Shown here piece by piece: positions 44,032 through 53,481 of a stretch of DNA of 64,000 nt (the stretch's first letter is position 1; each line of letters starts with the position of its first letter). The notes below the pieces were generated by a model. It was not told the origin of the DNA and did no database searches. It was given only the letters and a program-made list of their open reading frames with translations. Both the position numbers and the translations under genes were made by a program. This DNA is from Burkholderia sp. OK233. GTDB taxonomy: Bacteria; Pseudomonadota; Gammaproteobacteria; Burkholderiales; Burkholderiaceae. The stretch spans positions 1,860,001-1,924,000 of the forward strand of contig NZ_OCSR01000002.1 of assembly GCF_900230185.1 (NCBI RefSeq), written 5' to 3'.

Positions 44032-44919
44032 ATGGACATCCGGCTGTTGCGTTACTTCTCGGTACTTGCCGACGAACTGCATTTCGGCCGGGCAGCCGCA
44101 CGGCTGCACATTTCACAGCCGCCTCTGAGTCAGCAGATTCGCATCCTTGAAGAAGAGATGGGCACTGCGTTGTTCACGCGCTCGCAACACCGTGTCGAAC
44201 TCACTGATGCAGGGAAAACACTTAAAGAGCAGGTGCCGCTGATCTTCGCGCAGTTCGAACGCGCGATCGACCTGACGCGTTGCGCGGGGCGTGGTGAAGT
44301 GGGAAGTCTCGAGATCGGCATCATTAGCTCTGCGATGGTCGATCCGATTCCGCGCGCACTGCGGGTATTTGCGGAGAAGCATCCGCAAGTGCAGTGGACG
44401 CTGCATGAGATGACGCCCGCTGCGCAGATTCTCGCGCTCAAGGAGCGGCGGTTGGATGTGTGCTTCTTCCGGGTGTCGCATGAGGACCCGGAGATTCGTA
44501 GTGAAGTGGTGATGCGCGAATCGGCGGTGGTGGCGCTGCCGTTAGGGCATCGGCTTGCCGCGCGGGAGGAGATCGCGTTGCGTGAGTTGGAGACGGAGCG
44601 TTTTGTGTCGTTTGGTTTGCGGCAGTCGCAGCTTGCGCGCTTTCTGCAGGACTGTTGCGTCGAGGCAGGGTTTACACCGCAGATCGATCAGGAAGTGGTC
44701 GAGGTGCATACGCTGCTGTGTCTCGTGCGCGATGGGCTGGGCGTGGCGTTGCTGCATTCGTCGGCACGGCAATTGACGACCGGTGGTGTCGCATTCGTGC
44801 CGCTGACCGCGCCGCGTCCCGAGGTGTCGCTGCATGCGCGCTATCGGGCTGAGGATGCGTCGCCGGTGTTGTCGTTGTTTCTCGATACGGTGCGCGAGGT
44901 GGCTGCTAACATGGGCTGA
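44032..44919 (+). CDS. LysR-family regulator of the catabolic operon
   Basis: A 295-residue regulator. The N-terminal winged HTH (MDIRLLRYFSVLADELHFGRAAARLHISQPPLSQQIRILEEEMG) is of the CatR/BenM subgroup, which governs aromatic acid breakdown. The C-terminal effector domain of about 200 residues looks complete. It is divergent from the amidohydrolase-led operon. Its end overlaps the end of the convergent second LysR gene by 14 bp. Confidence 0.87.
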   Translation: MDIRLLRYFSVLADELHFGRAAARLHISQPPLSQQIRILEEEMGTALFTRSQHRVELTDAGKTLKEQVPLIFAQFERAIDLTRCAGRGEVGSLEIGIISSAMVDPIPRALRVFAEKHPQVQWTLHEMTPAAQILALKERRLDVCFFRVSHEDPEIRSEVVMRESAVVALPLGHRLAAREEIALRELETERFVSFGLRQSQLARFLQDCCVEAGFTPQIDQEVVEVHTLLCLVRDGLGVALLHSSARQLTTGGVAFVPLTAPRPEVSLHARYRAEDASPVLSLFLDTVREVAANMG

Positions 44920-45802
44920 CCGTTTGTGCGACCAACTCGCGAATCACCTCGATCAAGGGCGCAACGCGGGCTGCTTTCTCGCGCGGCCATACGGCATTCA
45001 GGTTGTAATGCGTCGGAATTTCTACCTGGGTGAGTTCGACCAGACGTCCCTCGCGTTTTGCGTCCGCAGCGAGCAGGCCGCGCGCTAAACCAGCGCCCAC
45101 GCCTGCGCTGGCCGCTGCAATCAGCCCGGCGGCATTGTCGAATACGGCGACTGCATCCGGTTCGACTGCGGGCATGCCTGCCGCGGTGAGCCATGGAATC
45201 CACGAGCGTTTTGTATAGCCGAGCAACGGCAAATCGAGCACCTGTTCGGGCGTGAGCGGCAGGCTCAGCCCGCGCGCTTCAAGAAGCGCAGGCGAACCCA
45301 TGGCAGTCAATCGGTCGCCGCAGATCAGCGCGTTCTCGAAACCTTCCCATTCTCCATACCCATACCGCAACGCAATATCCACGCGCTCGAACGCGTTGCG
45401 CTCGTGGCGCGGCGTAGACAGTACCGTCAACGACGTGCCGGTCAACGCACCGAGCAAAGCAGGCAAACGCGCCACCAGCCAGCTCTGCGCGAGTTCGGGA
45501 TCGACGTCGAGCGTGATCGACTGCTTGACCGTGCGCTCTTTCACCGACGACAACGCGCGATCGATCTGCTCGAAGCCATCCGCCAGCTGATTCGCAAACA
45601 GCACGCCCGCATCCGTCAGTACCACGCGGCCGCTTTCGCGCACGAACAACGGCTGCCCGACGAATTCTTCGAGCGTGCGGATCTGCTGGCTGATTGCGCT
45701 ATGCGTGAGCGACAACTGGCGCGCCGCGCTCGAAAAGCTGCCGACGCGTGCCGCTTGCAGAAAGGCCTGCATCGACTGAATGGAAGGGTAGCGTTTCAAC
45801 AT
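44906..45802 (-). CDS. LysR-family regulator (GcvA-like HTH)
   Basis: A 298-residue regulator with an HTH in the order FLQAARVGSFSSAARQLSLTHSAISQQIRTLEEFVGQPLF, typical of the GcvA/AmpR branch. It is divergent from the molybdenum hydroxylase genes starting at 45939, so control of those is a fair inference. No effector can be predicted. Confidence 0.85.
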   Translation of the reverse strand: MLKRYPSIQSMQAFLQAARVGSFSSAARQLSLTHSAISQQIRTLEEFVGQPLFVRESGRVVLTDAGVLFANQLADGFEQIDRALSSVKERTVKQSITLDVDPELAQSWLVARLPALLGALTGTSLTVLSTPRHERNAFERVDIALRYGYGEWEGFENALICGDRLTAMGSPALLEARGLSLPLTPEQVLDLPLLGYTKRSWIPWLTAAGMPAVEPDAVAVFDNAAGLIAAASAGVGAGLARGLLAADAKREGRLVELTQVEIPTHYNLNAVWPREKAARVAPLIEVIRELVAQTVSPC

Positions 45803-45938
45803 GGGTGTTAGCCGGACTTACCGGTGATGGAAGAAATCGTCGCTGGCGTTGTGCTTAACGGCTTTCAATAATGGCCGCAAGCACGCGGACCCTTTGAATC
45901 ACGCGCCGCGCTGCACAACACCATTCAGGAGACAGCGC

Positions 45939-46466
45939 ATGATCGAGATCGTGGTCAACGACACGCGGTACTCGCTCGACAATGTACCGGAAGACATGCC
46001 CCTCTTGTGGGTGTTGCGCGACCGGCTCAAATTGACCGGGACGAAATTCGGCTGCGGCGGCGGCTTTTGCGGCGCGTGTACGGTGCATCTGGAAGGCGAG
46101 GCGGTGCGCTCCTGTTTGTTGCCGATTGCGGCGGTGGCGGGCAAGCACATCACGACGATCGAAGGTCTGTCGAAAGACGGCAAGCATCCGCTGCAACTCG
46201 CGTGGGTGGCGGAAGACGTGCCGCAGTGCGGCTACTGTCAGTCCGGTCAGTTGATGCAGGCGGCCTCGTTTCTGAAGGACAAGCCGACGGTCAACGACGA
46301 AACCATCGCGACGGCCATGTCGGGCAACATCTGCCGCTGCGGGACCTATTCGCGGATTCGCAAGGCGATCAAACGCGCTGCTTCTGGTGATCCGGCGCTC
46401 GCGTCAGTCACGTGGGTCGAGTCTATCTGCGCTTCCGTCTGCACCTCCACGAAAGAAGAGGCTTGA
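45939..46466 (+). CDS. [2Fe-2S] subunit of an aldehyde/isoquinoline-oxidoreductase-type molybdenum hydroxylase
   Basis: A 175-residue electron-transfer subunit. The plant-type cluster ligands are in KFGCGGGFCGACTVHLEG. The second cluster ligands are in CGYCQSGQLMQA and GNICRCGTYSRI, as in the small subunits of isoquinoline 1-oxidoreductase and nicotinate dehydrogenase. AGGAG precedes ATG 45939, and the frame upstream is not coding. The large subunit follows with no gap. No FAD-binding middle subunit is present, which fits the IorAB two-subunit type. Confidence 0.88.
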   Translation: MIEIVVNDTRYSLDNVPEDMPLLWVLRDRLKLTGTKFGCGGGFCGACTVHLEGEAVRSCLLPIAAVAGKHITTIEGLSKDGKHPLQLAWVAEDVPQCGYCQSGQLMQAASFLKDKPTVNDETIATAMSGNICRCGTYSRIRKAIKRAASGDPALASVTWVESICASVCTSTKEEA

Positions 46467-48740
46467 ATGCGCAACGACAAGCAAGCGCTGAACGGCGCAC
46501 ACGGCGCGGCGCGTCGACGCTTCATCAAACAGAGTTCGGCGTTGTTGGCTTCGGGCCTCGCGATCGGTTTTCAACTGCCCAAGGCTTTCGCGAAAGACGC
46601 CAACGTAAGCGGCGATCCTAAACCGCAAGCAGGCGAGTTCGAACCGAACGCATGGGTGCGTGTGTTGCCTGACGACACGATCAAACTCGTGGTCCATAAG
46701 CACGACTCGGGCACGGGGACGCGTACTGCACTCGCTGCAGTTGTCGCGGAAGAACTCGATGTCGATCCGTTTCGCGTGGAGGTGATCACGCCGGAGAATC
46801 CGTTTTACGGGGACTACATTCATCCGTTGTGGAAAGTGTTCTCGACAGGTGGCAGCACCAGCGTATCGCTTGAGTACGATCGCTTGCGGCGTGCGGGTGC
46901 AACCGCGCGTGCCATGTTGATCGAGGCCGCGGCGAAACAATGGAATGTGGCGCCATCCGCGTGTTCGACTGAAAACGGCTTCGTTATCGATAAGGCAAGT
47001 GGCAAGCGCGCGAACTACGGATCATTGGCCAGCGTAGCTGCGCAGTTGCCTGCGCCGAAGGACGTCGCGTTGAAAGACCCGTCGCAGTTTAAATACATCG
47101 GCAAGCTGCAGAAAAAGCGTGGCGCCGATCTGAAAGCGAGAGGGGCGTTTCCGTACAGCATCGATGTGTCGTTACCGGGGATGCTGGTAGCGGTCGTCAC
47201 ACGCGCGCCGGTGATCGATGCGCGTGTGCGGAGCGTCGATGCTAAAGCCGCGTTAGCCGTGCCGGGCGTGCGGCAGGTGTTGCAGATTCCTGGTCGTCCC
47301 GACCTTCTTGGCGGCAATCAGGCGGGCGTTGCTGTGTTGGCCGACGATTATTGGTCGGCGCATCAAGGCCAGGCGGCGCTGAAGGTTGAGTGGGAAGACA
47401 GTCCGCTGGAAACCTTCGACAGCAGCACGCTCGCCGCACGTCAGGCTGCCTGGCTTGACGATCCTGTCGCGCATGTTGTGCCGACGATTCAAACCGGTGA
47501 CGCGAAGACTGCATGGCCACATGGTGCGCGTGTGATCGAGGCGTCGTATTCGATGCCCTATAAGGCGCAAAACGCACTTGAGCCGATCAATGTCACTGCT
47601 TGGGCGAAGGATGGGCGCATTGAGTATTGGGGCGGTTTGCAAGTGCCTTCCACAGTGCAGGAAGCGGCTGAGGTGATCGGTGGGATTCCTGCAGAGCGTG
47701 TTGTGTTGCATGAGCTTGTATCGGGTGGCAGTTTCGGTTCGCGTGAATCGAAGTACTGGTTGTTCGAAGTGACATGGCTTGCGCTGAAAGTCGGCAAACC
47801 GGTCAAGCTGATGAACAGTCGCGAAGATGAAATGCGTGCGCTCTTTTATCATTCGGCGAGTTATCACCGCGCTAAAGCTGCAATTGATGCTCACGGCAAT
47901 CTCACCACGTTGCAGTTGCGTGCCGTAATGCCCGCTTCGCCGGAACAATGGGAGCCGGGTTATTTCGATCGCCCGGACCGGATGGACTACAGCACCACCG
48001 AAGCGATCAGCAAGTACGAGTTCGCTTACGATGCGCCGCATGTCGACATTGGTTGGGTGCGTCATGAAACCGGTGTGCCGACCGGTTGGTATCGCGCGGT
48101 GAGTTATATCCCGAACGTGTTCGCGGTGGAGTCTTTCATGGATGAGGCCGCGCATGCCGCGCAGCGCGATCCGATTGAGTTCCGGCTTGCGTATATGAAG
48201 GACCCGCGGCACAAGGCGGTGTTGCGCGAGGCTGCGGAGCGGGCGGGGTGGGGGAAGGCGTTGCCTCCGGGTACGGCGTTGGGTGTCGCGACGAATCAGG
48301 CGTATAGCAGCTATGTTGCGGTGGTGGCGCGGGTTGTGAGGAAGGGCGATGCGGTTGTGGTTGAGAAGCTGACCTGTGTGGCGGATTGCGGGTTGGCTGT
48401 GTCGCCGGGTGGGGTTGAGGAACAGTTGTATGGCGGGCTGATGTGGGGACTAGGGCATGCGACGGCGGATCGCATCGATATTCGGCATGGGCAGGTGGAG
48501 CAGAAGAACTTCGATACGTATCGCGTGATGCGGATGAATGATATGCCGGAGGTTGATATTTTGATCGTGCAGGGGGATCCGTCGAAACCGGGCGGCGTTG
48601 GGGAGTTGTCGAGTCCTTCGGTGGCGCCGGCTGTGGCTAATGCGGTGTTCAGGCTGACGGGGAGGAGGTTGAGGGATACGCCGTTTCAGTTGGAGAGGGT
48701 GGGGGCGAATGGGAAGGTTGGTGGGAAAGTAAAGGCATGA
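46467..48740 (+). CDS. Molybdopterin-binding large subunit, isoquinoline-1-oxidoreductase-like
   Basis: A 757-residue catalytic subunit. The N-terminal Tat signal ARRRFIKQSSALLASGLAIG indicates export of the folded enzyme with its small subunit. The molybdenum centre segments GGSFGSRESKYWLFEVTWLA and the Glu region GGVGELSSPSVAPAVANAVF (the conserved active-site Glu) are present. Such enzymes hydroxylate N-heterocycles or oxidise aldehydes and pass electrons to a periplasmic carrier; no cytochrome gene is adjacent. The start codon directly follows the small-subunit stop. The substrate may be the ring compound of the neighbouring operon. Confidence 0.87.
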   Translation: MRNDKQALNGAHGAARRRFIKQSSALLASGLAIGFQLPKAFAKDANVSGDPKPQAGEFEPNAWVRVLPDDTIKLVVHKHDSGTGTRTALAAVVAEELDVDPFRVEVITPENPFYGDYIHPLWKVFSTGGSTSVSLEYDRLRRAGATARAMLIEAAAKQWNVAPSACSTENGFVIDKASGKRANYGSLASVAAQLPAPKDVALKDPSQFKYIGKLQKKRGADLKARGAFPYSIDVSLPGMLVAVVTRAPVIDARVRSVDAKAALAVPGVRQVLQIPGRPDLLGGNQAGVAVLADDYWSAHQGQAALKVEWEDSPLETFDSSTLAARQAAWLDDPVAHVVPTIQTGDAKTAWPHGARVIEASYSMPYKAQNALEPINVTAWAKDGRIEYWGGLQVPSTVQEAAEVIGGIPAERVVLHELVSGGSFGSRESKYWLFEVTWLALKVGKPVKLMNSREDEMRALFYHSASYHRAKAAIDAHGNLTTLQLRAVMPASPEQWEPGYFDRPDRMDYSTTEAISKYEFAYDAPHVDIGWVRHETGVPTGWYRAVSYIPNVFAVESFMDEAAHAAQRDPIEFRLAYMKDPRHKAVLREAAERAGWGKALPPGTALGVATNQAYSSYVAVVARVVRKGDAVVVEKLTCVADCGLAVSPGGVEEQLYGGLMWGLGHATADRIDIRHGQVEQKNFDTYRVMRMNDMPEVDILIVQGDPSKPGGVGELSSPSVAPAVANAVFRLTGRRLRDTPFQLERVGANGKVGGKVKA

Positions 48741-48802
48741 GCGAGCGGCGACGGCTCGTTCTCACCAGCCGCCCCATGTCGCGATAGTCTTCGGCCCTGG
48801 GA

Positions 48803-49606
48803 TTAGGTATCGGGCGTTTGGTGTGGGAGTCCGTAAGTCTTGAGGTTTGTTCGACGCCTGCCCATGTCCGCAGGCTCGGCTTGCGCGACGCCGAGGAACT
48901 GCCGCAGTTCGGGCGTACGTGGCTGGTTGAACAGCTCGTCCGGCGCGCCGGCCTCGTGTACGCGCCCCTGATGCATAAATACAACGCGATTGCAGACGTC
49001 GCGAGCAAAACGCATTTCGTGCGTGACCATCAGCAACGTCATCCCGTCGTCGGCAAGCCTGCGTACTACCGCGAGTACCTCGTTGACAAGCTCAGGATCA
49101 AGCGCCGACGTGATCTCGTCGCAGAGCAGCGCGTCCGGCTCCATGCTCAGCGCGCGGGCAATCGCTACGCGCTGCTGCTGGCCGCCAGACAACTGATCGG
49201 GGTAGCTGTCGAATTTCGTCTCGAGCCCGACCTTCTCGAGGTTTGCAAGCGCGATCCGCCGCGCGTCGGCCTCGCGCACGCCCTTCACGATCATCGGCGC
49301 GGCCATCACATTGCGCCCGACCGTCATGTGCGGAAACAGGTTGAACTGCTGAAAAATCATGCCCACCCGCAGCCGCAGTTTGCACAATGCCACGTCGTCA
49401 TTGGACACGCGGACATCGCCAACGTGAATCGCACCTCCGTCGATCCGTTCGAGTCCGTTCACGCACCGCAGCAGCGTGCTCTTGCCGGACCCGCTCTTGC
49501 CGATGATCGCGATAACCTCGCCCTTGTCGACGCGCAGTTCGATTCCCTTCAGCACTTCGAGTGCGCCATAGCACTTCCGGACATCTTCAATGGTGATGAG
49601 CGACAT
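48803..49606 (-). CDS. ABC transporter ATP-binding protein, polar amino acid type
   Basis: A 267-residue ATPase of the GlnQ/HisP group. Walker A is GKSGSGKST, the signature LSGGQQQRVAIARAL, Walker B ALLCDEITSALD and the switch His in MLLMVTHEM. A short extra C-terminal tail follows the usual end. It is the last gene of the operon and overlaps the permease stop by 20 bp. Confidence 0.88.
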   Translation of the reverse strand: MSLITIEDVRKCYGALEVLKGIELRVDKGEVIAIIGKSGSGKSTLLRCVNGLERIDGGAIHVGDVRVSNDDVALCKLRLRVGMIFQQFNLFPHMTVGRNVMAAPMIVKGVREADARRIALANLEKVGLETKFDSYPDQLSGGQQQRVAIARALSMEPDALLCDEITSALDPELVNEVLAVVRRLADDGMTLLMVTHEMRFARDVCNRVVFMHQGRVHEAGAPDELFNQPRTPELRQFLGVAQAEPADMGRRRTNLKTYGLPHQTPDT

Positions 49607-50243
49607 GGAGCTTCCTCTCGAAAACGCGGCTGCAGACCGATAGCGGCCAGCACAGCGCGAAATACATCAATGCAACCAACCCGAACGTCGTGAATGGCTG
49701 GAAGGTGGCGTTCGTAATTACGCTGCCGGCCTTCGCCAGCTCGACGAAGCCGATGATCGACGTAACCGCTGTCCCCTTGACGACTTGAACGAGGAAGCCG
49801 ACCGTCGGCGGCACCGCAATCCGCAGCTCCTGAGGCAAGATAATGTGTCGCATCTGCTGCGACCGGCTCATCGCCAGACTCGCGGACGCTTCCCATTGCC
49901 CGTGCGGCACTGCTTCGACGCAGCCGCGCCAGATTTCCGCGAGGAACGCGCTCGACCAGCAGGTGAGCCCGACAAGCGCGGCGCCCCATGCGGGCACCTC
50001 GATACCGAACAGCGCCAAACCGAAGAAGATCATGAACAGCTGCATCAGCAGCGGCGTTCCCTGGAACAGCTCGATCCATCCGCGCGCGACGGCGCGGGCA
50101 ATCGGACGTTGCGACACGCGCAGCATCATCGTTAGAAGCCCAACCGCACCTCCGGCGACGAACGCGGTGATCGACAGCACAATTGTCCAGCGTAGCGCGA
50201 GCAACAGGCCACGCACGACATCCCATAGCGTGAAAGTCATCAT
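49587..50243 (-). CDS. ABC transporter permease, amino acid type (second)
   Basis: A 218-residue inner-membrane permease of the His/Glu/Gln/Arg/opine family with about five membrane segments. The coupling loop is EAVPHGQWEASASLAMSRSQQMRHIILPQELRIAVPP. The start at 50243 overlaps the first permease stop as ATGA. Both permeases form the channel of one importer. Confidence 0.85.
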   Translation of the reverse strand: MMTFTLWDVVRGLLLALRWTIVLSITAFVAGGAVGLLTMMLRVSQRPIARAVARGWIELFQGTPLLMQLFMIFFGLALFGIEVPAWGAALVGLTCWSSAFLAEIWRGCVEAVPHGQWEASASLAMSRSQQMRHIILPQELRIAVPPTVGFLVQVVKGTAVTSIIGFVELAKAGSVITNATFQPFTTFGLVALMYFALCWPLSVCSRVFERKLHVAHHH

Positions 50244-50959
50244 CGCGATACTCCTTCCGTCGGTGCAAGGAGCGGCGCCGCAGCGGCGGGCTTCACCTGC
50301 CGTGCGACCACGTAACGCTCCCCGATCAGGCGTAGCACTGCACGCAGCGCAACCGCGAGCCCGAAATAGATCAGCGTCGTCACCGCGTAGGTTTCGAATG
50401 CGCGGAAATTGCGCGCCTGAATAAAGTTCGCCGCATACGACAGCTCCTCGACCGAAATCTGCGAGCACACTGCCGAGCCGAGCATCACAATCACGAGCTG
50501 GCTCGATATCGCCGGCCAGACCTTGCGCAACGCCGGGCGCAGGATCACGTGGCGAAACGTCTGCCAGCGCGTCATTGCAAGGCTGAGCGCCGCTTCCGTC
50601 TGCCCCTTCGGCACGCCCGCGATCCCGGCGCGCAGAATCTCGGTGCAGTACGCGCCGAGGTTCAGCATCGTCGCGAGCAACGCAGCCGAGTTCGACGAAA
50701 TGTGAATACCGAAACTGGGTAAGCCAAAGAACACGAAGAACAGCTGGATCAGGAACGGGGTGTTGCGGAACAGCTCGACGTACACGTCGATCGCGAAGCG
50801 GAGCGCACGCGCACCGTGCGTCTTGCCCCACGCGCACGCGACGGCGAGCGCCATCCCGGCCACGCCGCCGACGGCGATCAGTTCCAGCGTCAGCGCGATG
50901 CCCTTCGCGAGTATCGTCCCATAGTCGAGAATCGACAGAAAATTGAACTGATAGGTCAT
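50240..50959 (-). CDS. ABC transporter permease, amino acid type (first)
   Basis: A 239-residue permease of the same family. ELFRNTPFLIQLFFVFFGLPSFG and the coupling loop GVPKGQTEAALSLAMTRWQTFRHVILRPALRKVWPA are visible. It begins 11 bp after the ureohydrolase stop. Family knowledge points to import of a polar amino acid or a guanidino relative. Confidence 0.87.
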   Translation of the reverse strand: MTYQFNFLSILDYGTILAKGIALTLELIAVGGVAGMALAVACAWGKTHGARALRFAIDVYVELFRNTPFLIQLFFVFFGLPSFGIHISSNSAALLATMLNLGAYCTEILRAGIAGVPKGQTEAALSLAMTRWQTFRHVILRPALRKVWPAISSQLVIVMLGSAVCSQISVEELSYAANFIQARNFRAFETYAVTTLIYFGLAVALRAVLRLIGERYVVARQVKPAAAAPLLAPTEGVSR

Positions 50960-50970
50960 GACCGTATCCG

Positions 50971-51939
50971 CTAGCCGACGCGCGGAGCGTCGAAGTAGTC
51001 GGCGCGGACAGCAGCACCGATCATGTTGACGATAAGCCGACCCGCGGTAATCGACGTGATGTTGTTCACGTCGGCCGAGGGTGTGATCTCGACGATGTCC
51101 ATGCCAACCACGCGGCCTTTCTTGACCAAGCCGTGGATCAACTGGCGCATCTGTACATAGGTAATCCCACCAAGCGCGGGGCCCGCCACGCCCGGCGCGA
51201 TCGACGGGTCGAGACCGTCCGCATCGATCGTCAGGTAGTAGCGCCCGCCAGCAGGGATTCGATCAAGTACGGCCTGCATGCCGGTTTCGTGCACTTCGTA
51301 TGCCGGAATCAGGTGCGAGCCGTATGCGACTGCGTCGTCGTAGTCTGCCTGACGGCCGCTGCCCTGAGCCCGGAGCCCGATCTGGAAAATCTCCCCGATG
51401 TGTTCCATTTCGGACGCACGGCGGATCGTGCTCGATAGTCCTTCGCGCACGCCGTTGATCTCGTCGCGCCAGTCGAGGTGTGCGTCGATATGCACGAGCG
51501 TGATCGGCCCCTGGTCGTCGAACGCGCGCAGCACCGGAATCGGGATCGCATGGTCGCCGCCGAGGATGATCGGCATTGCACCCGCCTTCAGTATCTTGCG
51601 CACCGCTTGCTCGGACCGCGGGCCATGCGTGCTCAGGTCGCGCGGGTCGGCGGGCACATTACCGCAATCGACGACCTTTAGCGCACGGTTGTCGTAGATC
51701 GGGCCGCCGACATCGAAATCGTAGTGATGTAGTGCCCGGCAGATCCGGTCGCTCATCGCACGTACCGCGTCGGGCGCCTTGCTCTGGTCGTTACTGATAT
51801 GGTCAGCGGTATACGCCTGACCAAACGGAATCCCGAGGATTGCGATATGCGCGTCGAGCTCGTCGAGATTCGTACAGATCGGCGACCACAGGAAGCTCTG
51901 GTGTTTTTTTGAAGGTGGAACGGTCAGGGGAAAATCCAT
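50971..51939 (-). CDS. Agmatinase/arginase-family ureohydrolase
   Basis: A 322-residue Mn-dependent enzyme that splits a guanidino or related group. Metal ligands are in LGGDHAIPIPV, HIDAHLDWRDE and DADGLDPSIAPG, with DIVEI near the end. The second ATG of ATGATG (51939) is chosen because GGAG sits six bases ahead. It lies between the MmgE/PrpD gene and the permeases, so it probably acts on the imported compound. Whether that is agmatine, guanidinobutyrate or another guanidino acid is not decided by sequence. Confidence 0.85.
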   Translation of the reverse strand: MDFPLTVPPSKKHQSFLWSPICTNLDELDAHIAILGIPFGQAYTADHISNDQSKAPDAVRAMSDRICRALHHYDFDVGGPIYDNRALKVVDCGNVPADPRDLSTHGPRSEQAVRKILKAGAMPIILGGDHAIPIPVLRAFDDQGPITLVHIDAHLDWRDEINGVREGLSSTIRRASEMEHIGEIFQIGLRAQGSGRQADYDDAVAYGSHLIPAYEVHETGMQAVLDRIPAGGRYYLTIDADGLDPSIAPGVAGPALGGITYVQMRQLIHGLVKKGRVVGMDIVEITPSADVNNITSITAGRLIVNMIGAAVRADYFDAPRVG

Positions 51940-52052
51940 CATTGTCTCCAGTCGGCAAAGGGAAACAGCCGCGTGGTTGCGACCGGCGATTTTATAAATC
52001 TGCATAACTAAACAGACTGACAAGATCAGTAAGGGTTAAGACTCTTTCGAGG

Positions 52053-53414
52053 TTAAGGTCTCAGTGACGCGAGCGCGTCGACGCGTTCAATCTTGCGCAG
52101 AGTCGACAGCCAGGCCGTGGCGGTTGCGGCATCGTGCACCGTAGCCGCGCATGACATGAACTTGCTATCGAACTCGCCGTTGCTCATCGGCAATGCAGCC
52201 GTGCCGACCGCCGCCGCGCGGAAGCGTTCGATCGCCCGCCCGTCGCGCAGCTCGACGCGCAGCCACGCACCTTCCGGTGCGTCGGCCAGCCTTTCCGGGT
52301 CGGCCCAACGGTCCGACGTATGCATCCGTACGCGTTGCATGGCGGCGACCAATTCCGGTGTTGCCAGCGCGGCGGGCTCGAGCCCGGCAAGCGTCACGTC
52401 GCCGTGCAAGAGTGTCGCTGCCAGCGAATACGGCAGACTGAACTGCGCCTGCTGACGCGTCGCCGGTTGCGCATAGACTAGGTTCTTTACGACTATTGGC
52501 GGCACGTCACAAACGATGCGTTCGATACTCGGCACGTCGAGCCCTTCGGCAATCAGGTCGCGTAACGCGTCGACTGCAGCGTGCGACGATAGGCATACCG
52601 GAATTCGCTTCACGTCGAGCCCCGGCGACAGCAGACGCCAGGTCCGGCCGAGGGTCTCGAATGACGCAACAGAATACTCGTCGGCGCCTGTCAACACGGC
52701 AAGTCCGCTCGGGCCGTCGAGTGCGTTATCTGGCCCGATGCAGCCTTCGCGTGCGAGCAGTGCAGCACTCACGCCCGCTTGTGCGGCATGACCGACCATC
52801 AATGCCTTTGCATCGGTACCAAAGCCAGCCTTCATGCCGCCGGTGCCGGCAATCGCCAGCCCGAGCGCCGACGCTGTGGCGTTTGCATCGAGTCCGAACG
52901 CGTGACAGGCGGCCGCGCACGCGCCGATCGTGCCGTACAGGCCCGTGGTCCACCAACCGCACTGATACGGTGCGAGGCCCATCGCATGGGCAACGGCGAA
53001 CTCGGCCTCAGTACCCGCGACGTAGGATGCGATATAGGTGCTGCCGGAGCGGCCTGCCGCTTGCACGGCGGCCCACGCTGCCGGCACGACCACTGCGGAC
53101 GCATGCACAAAGCCCGCGTAGCAGTTATCGTCGAAATCGAGCGCGTGCGCGGCAACCCCGTTCGCGAACGCGGCGCCGGGTGCGGTCAGCCCCAGCGTGC
53201 TGCCCCAAACGGCGGCGCCTCCTTTCCCAAACATCTCGCCCGCGAAGCGCCGGGCATGCGACCCAACCTCGGTCCGGCTGCCGGCGAGCGCAACGCCGAT
53301 CGTGTCGATCGTCGCATGGCTAGCAACCGCCGCGACGTCCGGCGGCACATCGGCCGGCGTCAGTGCAACAATCCACGCAGCTAGCCGCCGGATTGCCGAT
53401 TCCTTAGCGCTCAT
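52053..53414 (-). CDS. MmgE/PrpD-family protein
   Basis: A 453-residue protein of the family that includes 2-methylcitrate dehydratase, cis-aconitate decarboxylase and iminodisuccinate epimerase. Characteristic segments are ATIDTIGVALAG, AFANGVAAHALDFDDNCYAGFVHASAVVVPAAWAAV and the GMKAGFGTDAKALMVGHAAQAGV block. AGGAG precedes ATG 53414. It probably dehydrates or epimerises an acid derived from the imported compound; the reaction is unknown. Confidence 0.85.
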   Translation of the reverse strand: MSAKESAIRRLAAWIVALTPADVPPDVAAVASHATIDTIGVALAGSRTEVGSHARRFAGEMFGKGGAAVWGSTLGLTAPGAAFANGVAAHALDFDDNCYAGFVHASAVVVPAAWAAVQAAGRSGSTYIASYVAGTEAEFAVAHAMGLAPYQCGWWTTGLYGTIGACAAACHAFGLDANATASALGLAIAGTGGMKAGFGTDAKALMVGHAAQAGVSAALLAREGCIGPDNALDGPSGLAVLTGADEYSVASFETLGRTWRLLSPGLDVKRIPVCLSSHAAVDALRDLIAEGLDVPSIERIVCDVPPIVVKNLVYAQPATRQQAQFSLPYSLAATLLHGDVTLAGLEPAALATPELVAAMQRVRMHTSDRWADPERLADAPEGAWLRVELRDGRAIERFRAAAVGTAALPMSNGEFDSKFMSCAATVHDAATATAWLSTLRKIERVDALASLRP

Positions 53415-53481
53415 GCAAACACTCCTGGTATGGCGGGGGCGCCACCGCTCCCAGGTCCGGAGCGGCACGCCGTGTGAGTCG

